A DNA stretch of 39,451 nucleotides from a virus. The notes below the pieces were generated by a model. It saw only the letters and a list, made by a program, of their open reading frames with translations. It was not told the DNA's origin and searched no databases. Position numbers and translations under genes: made by a program. Positions within the stretch are counted from its first letter, which is position 1. The number at the start of each line of letters is the position of its first letter. Shown in pieces: positions 37,538-39,451 of the stretch. The stretch is taken from positions 1 to 39,451 of IMG/VR virus record IMGVR_UViG_3300042868_011883; one strand, given 5' to 3'.

Positions 37538-37592
37538 TTGCATATATAAAATAATATGTTATACCTTTGTCGGCTCATATAAAACTATATGA
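37538..37592 (+). promoter_or_regulatory. Rightward promoter with inverted repeat
   Basis: TTG, 21 bases, TACCTTTG (37562-37569), then TCATATA/TATATGA (37575-37592) at the RNA start. No gene follows on this strand before the antisense tRNA operon. Confidence 0.55.
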
Positions 37593-37602
37593 AACAAATA
37601 AA

Positions 37603-37622
37603 GGGAACCCTTTCGAGTTCCC
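37603..37622 (-). terminator. Terminator of the tRNA operon
   Basis: GGGAAC pairs with GTTCCC; leftward followed by TTTATTTG. Confidence 0.75.
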
Positions 37623-37671
37623 CTTATCCTGAATACAAAACTAATTATGTACGGGCAAGCACAATAATTTG

Positions 37672-37744
37672 TAGCAATAACAGGATTCGAACCTGTGTTT
37701 CCACCCCACATGGGCAGCGTCCTTGACCGCTAGACGATACTGCA
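37672..37744 (-). tRNA. tRNA-like gene, identity unresolved
   Basis: T arm ACAGG-TTCGAAT-CCTGT and D arm (TCGTCTAGCGGTCAAGGACG) are standard. Anticodon stem CTGCC/GGTGG encloses the loop CATGTGG, which puts A at position 33 (normally U) and TGT at 34-36. The acceptor stem has a weak outer pair. No CCA encoded. It could be a decayed or unusual tRNA (Thr by position; GTG one base over). Confidence 0.7.
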
Positions 37745-37886
37745 AAACCTATAAAACCAGCTGGGAATTACGGGTCATCTCAACACTTGCAATTGAAGAG
37801 ACTAATCTTTTAACTTGGCGATTCCTATTCTTCTGACAAAACCTAAATTGTGCCAACACGCTTTCTTCGAGCTTGTAAAAGATTTG

Positions 37887-37961
37887 GGTTTCATATCGGA
37901 CTCGAACCGATGACATCTACCACCACAAAGTAGCGTTCTAACCAACTGAACTAAAGAAACC
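37887..37961 (-). tRNA. tRNA-His (GUG)
   Basis: Anticodon loop TTGTGGT between CTACT and GGTAG gives GTG. An extra 5' G (37961) faces C73 (37887), the hallmark G-1:C73 pair of tRNA-His. D arm (GTTC/GAAC) and T arm (ATCGG-TTCGAGT-CCGAT) are standard; one T-T mismatch in the acceptor. CCA not encoded. Between this and the next tRNA (37745-37886) I see no further gene. Confidence 0.9.
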
Positions 37962-37967
37962 ATGTGT

Positions 37968-37983
37968 GTACACAAATGTGTAC
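37968..37983. repeat. GTACACAaaTGTGTAC inverted repeat
   Basis: Six bases upstream of tRNA-His. Could be a processing hairpin (GUACAC-AUUU-GUGUAC) or a binding site. Confidence 0.75.
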
Positions 37984-38075
37984 ATTGTAATTAAATAACA
38001 TGAAGTCTTGACTATCATTGCTCACTACACCTAAAACTTTTAAAATAACGACTCCTTAAAATATATATAGTGCTT

Positions 38076-38243
38076 TTACTGGCATGGTATAACCATACAT
38101 TTGCAAGACGGGAATAAATTAAACGCCTTCCCCTTTTGGGCGTACTTCTTGTTATTTATTTTAAAAATGTTGATACTGACATTCCCTACTCGATAATCAG
38201 TGTTTAAGAATTGCGTATACATAGCAGTCCGAACCCTCAACAT
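38076..38243 (-). CDS. Possible 55-residue leader protein of the tRNA operon
   Basis: LRVRTAMYTQFLNTDYRVGN, then a lysine-rich part (NKKYAQKGKAF) and a cysteine-rich end (SCKCMVIPCQ). It sits 13 bases after the tRNA operon -7 box with a GAATTAA leader. It could equally be untranslated leader RNA. Confidence 0.35.
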   Translation of the reverse strand: MLRVRTAMYTQFLNTDYRVGNVSINIFKINNKKYAQKGKAFNLFPSCKCMVIPCQ

Positions 38244-38255
38244 TTAATTCTTGTA

Positions 38256-38263
38256 CAAAGATA
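38256..38263 (-). promoter_or_regulatory. Promoter of the tRNA operon
   Basis: TATCTTTG, with TTGGTAGTTTAAATTATT upstream, identical to the structured RNA promoter. Confidence 0.7.
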
Positions 38264-38303
38264 CGATAATAATTTAAACTACCAAATCTTTTTGCATTTT
38301 TTT

Positions 38304-38555
38304 TTAATCTAATAACGTATAATATTGACTTGGATACAACTTTGCAAATAAACTTATACCTAAACTAAATTTTTGGTTAAGTCCTAATGCTTCACAACCT
38401 TTGATAAAATCGTGTAACGCTACACCTCTTGCATCTAACTCACAACTTTGTCCAGAGTAAGGGTTGCTAATTGATATAGGTTTATCTGAGTTTCTATCCC
38501 ACGCTAAATCGTTAATCAAATTTTGTTCTGCCGTTGTTAATTTTTCTTGTGCCAT
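38304..38555 (-). CDS. Hypothetical protein, 83 residues
   Basis: AQEKLTTAEQNLINDLAWDR, then ISNPYSGQSCELDARGVALH and DFIKGCEALG. It resembles small phage proteins with a PYSGQ motif; no function known. Own promoter (38580-38587). Confidence 0.72.
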   Translation of the reverse strand: MAQEKLTTAEQNLINDLAWDRNSDKPISISNPYSGQSCELDARGVALHDFIKGCEALGLNQKFSLGISLFAKLYPSQYYTLLD

Positions 38556-38579
38556 AATTAGTTTGTTTTAAATTCTATG

Positions 38580-38587
38580 CAAAGATA
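38580..38587 (-). promoter_or_regulatory. -7 box TATCTTTG
   Basis: 25 bases before the start at 38555, with the GAATTTAAAAC leader. Confidence 0.65.
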
Positions 38588-38627
38588 AACTTTTATTCCA
38601 ATATACAAAACAAAAGTTTATCTTTTT

Positions 38628-38825
38628 TTAATTATTTCTTAATTCATCTGCAAATTCTTGTTCTTCTGTACTATACATTGAACTATGTTTTGGAAACCAT
38701 TGTTGGCTTTCTTCGTGAAAGAAATAATCATCAACCAATAAATCATCAGACGTTTCTTCATCATACCCTAAATTGGCACAAATTTCTTCGTGAGTTTGCC
38801 CCCACTTATTTATAAAATCTTCCAT
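38628..38825 (-). CDS. Hypothetical acidic protein, 65 residues
   Basis: EDFINKWGQTHEEICANLGY, acidic with aromatic residues (DDYFFHEESQQWFPKH). ATG 38825 chosen because it lies one base after the upstream stop. Last gene of a three-gene operon. Confidence 0.65.
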   Translation of the reverse strand: MEDFINKWGQTHEEICANLGYDEETSDDLLVDDYFFHEESQQWFPKHSSMYSTEEQEFADELRNN

Positions 38826-38826
38826 A

Positions 38827-39105
38827 TTATTCTTCTTCAAAATAATGTTCATCAGTACCATTGTGCCATACAGTATCTCCCTCTTCATTGAATATTTCAA
38901 GGGTACACAACCCATTGTTTTCTTCAACGTACACTTCTTCTTGCGTATCTAACATAAGTTCAGCACTCAATCCAAAATGGTCGCTTACATCAAGTCCTGT
39001 TTTAAGTTCTCCACTTTCTAACATCGCTTTCGCTTGTAACATTTGTTCTTCGCTTTCAAATACCATTCTATCCCAAATGGTTACTTTTGTATCTATATAA
39101 AACAT
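38827..39105 (-). CDS. Hypothetical acidic protein, 92 residues
   Basis: Not recognised. FYIDTKVTIWDRMVFESEEQ, strongly acidic (VYVEENNGLCTLEIFNEEGD). It could be a charge mimic, but nothing proves that. It lies one base from each neighbour in the operon. Confidence 0.66.
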   Translation of the reverse strand: MFYIDTKVTIWDRMVFESEEQMLQAKAMLESGELKTGLDVSDHFGLSAELMLDTQEEVYVEENNGLCTLEIFNEEGDTVWHNGTDEHYFEEE

Positions 39106-39106
39106 A

Positions 39107-39403
39107 TTACCAATTATTATCGTTAAACGCTACTTTTGTTTTAATCCAATCAAGTATTACATCGGTATAATAACTTGTAGTCAAGTCAAAAAGAAACCAA
39201 TTAACTTTGCTTTCAGCATCGCTACTTGCTAAATTTACTTCTAACCTATTCCACTCTTTCGCTTTGCTTTGGTCGCTATTTTTGCTACTACCTTTTGAGT
39301 AATCCCATTCTTTAGCAATTACCTTGACTTGCGTTTTGGTTGTTTCAATGGTAATAACACCACCTTTACAATACTCTCCAATCTTAAATGTTTTTGTTGC
39401 CAT
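39107..39403 (-). CDS. Hypothetical protein, 98 residues
   Basis: Not recognised. ATKTFKIGEYCKGGVITIET then a beta-rich basic part (VKVIAKEWDYSKGSSKNSDQ) and a helical end. First gene of the operon, with a promoter and leader directly upstream. Confidence 0.68.
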   Translation of the reverse strand: MATKTFKIGEYCKGGVITIETTKTQVKVIAKEWDYSKGSSKNSDQSKAKEWNRLEVNLASSDAESKVNWFLFDLTTSYYTDVILDWIKTKVAFNDNNW

Positions 39404-39427
39404 AACTATTAGTTTTTAAATTCTGTA

Positions 39428-39435
39428 CAAATATA
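39428..39435 (-). promoter_or_regulatory. -7 box TATATTTG
   Basis: Preceded by TTCGCCT, the same spacer end as other modules. Drives the 39403 operon; upstream part lies beyond the window. Confidence 0.65.
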
Positions 39436-39451
39436 AGGCGAACATTTCTAT

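Noticed and set aside
37745-37886. Third tRNA between the two tRNAs
   Set aside because: TTCGAGC occurs but no flanking T stem or D arm could be folded.
23665-39451. Integrated plasmid or conjugative element
   Set aside because: DUF932 and PcfJ-like proteins occur there too, but no relaxase, integrase or transfer genes are in view and many small genes are of phage type.

Overview
AT-rich, densely packed sequence with genes on both strands. It reads as part of the genome of a large tailed bacteriophage of a Bacteroidetes host, probably a Flavobacterium relative. The host inference rests on promoters matching the Bacteroidetes sigma pattern (TTG, 19-21 bp, TAnnTTTG) and on leaders without Shine-Dalgarno sequences. 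The phage inference rests on gene content: thymidylate synthase fragment, a ClpC-like ATPase, PcfJ-like and DUF932 proteins, an HNH protein, a YkuK-type RNase H-like protein, thioredoxin, tRNAs, and dozens of small orphan genes.

Region 1 (1-1.6 kb): a leftward operon of small genes ending in the start of thyA. Region 2 (1.6-7.6 kb): a rightward block from a divergent promoter, with a ClpC-like unfoldase, a GNAT/zinc-ribbon/HExxH fusion, an amphipathic protein and a DUF5661-type fusion. Region 3 (7.6-23.2 kb): mostly leftward genes, including an ABC-ATPase/GNAT pair split by a -1 frameshift at a run of nine T, YkuK-like, an LRR protein, thioredoxin, a nuclease-like protein plus an HNH protein, a glycosyltransferase with a metallophosphoesterase, PcfJ-like, and a paralogous helical-repeat pair. 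Several proteins here begin with a short helix ending in (L/I)-x-E, resembling T4 capsid-targeting leaders. Many genes are preceded by ATATTTATAA.

At 23.2-23.6 kb there is a gene-free stretch with direct repeats and GC-rich hairpins. To its right the style changes. Region 4 (23.7-39.4 kb) is almost all leftward, with many 30-200 residue proteins of unknown function in short operons. Each operon is driven by a near-identical module: an 18-bp element (TTTAACAAAACTTTAACA), a -33 TTG often inside a hairpin, TATCTTTG, and a conserved leader. Downstream genes in the operons start inside a second motif, TATATAAAACGATATG. I read this as an early, host-takeover region. It includes a surface lipoprotein, an outer-membrane barrel, a DnaA domain IV-like protein, DUF932, and a tRNA operon with a clear tRNA-His.

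The most unusual items are RNAs. A candidate ~290-nt structured RNA (29.83-30.12 kb) has its own promoter, two perfect 12-bp stems, a terminator and a built-in alternative pairing. Two copies of a ~60-nt RNA (24.36 and 25.88 kb) flank the DUF932 gene and keep their fold through different stem sequences. All functional statements are from reading the sequence; no database search was run.
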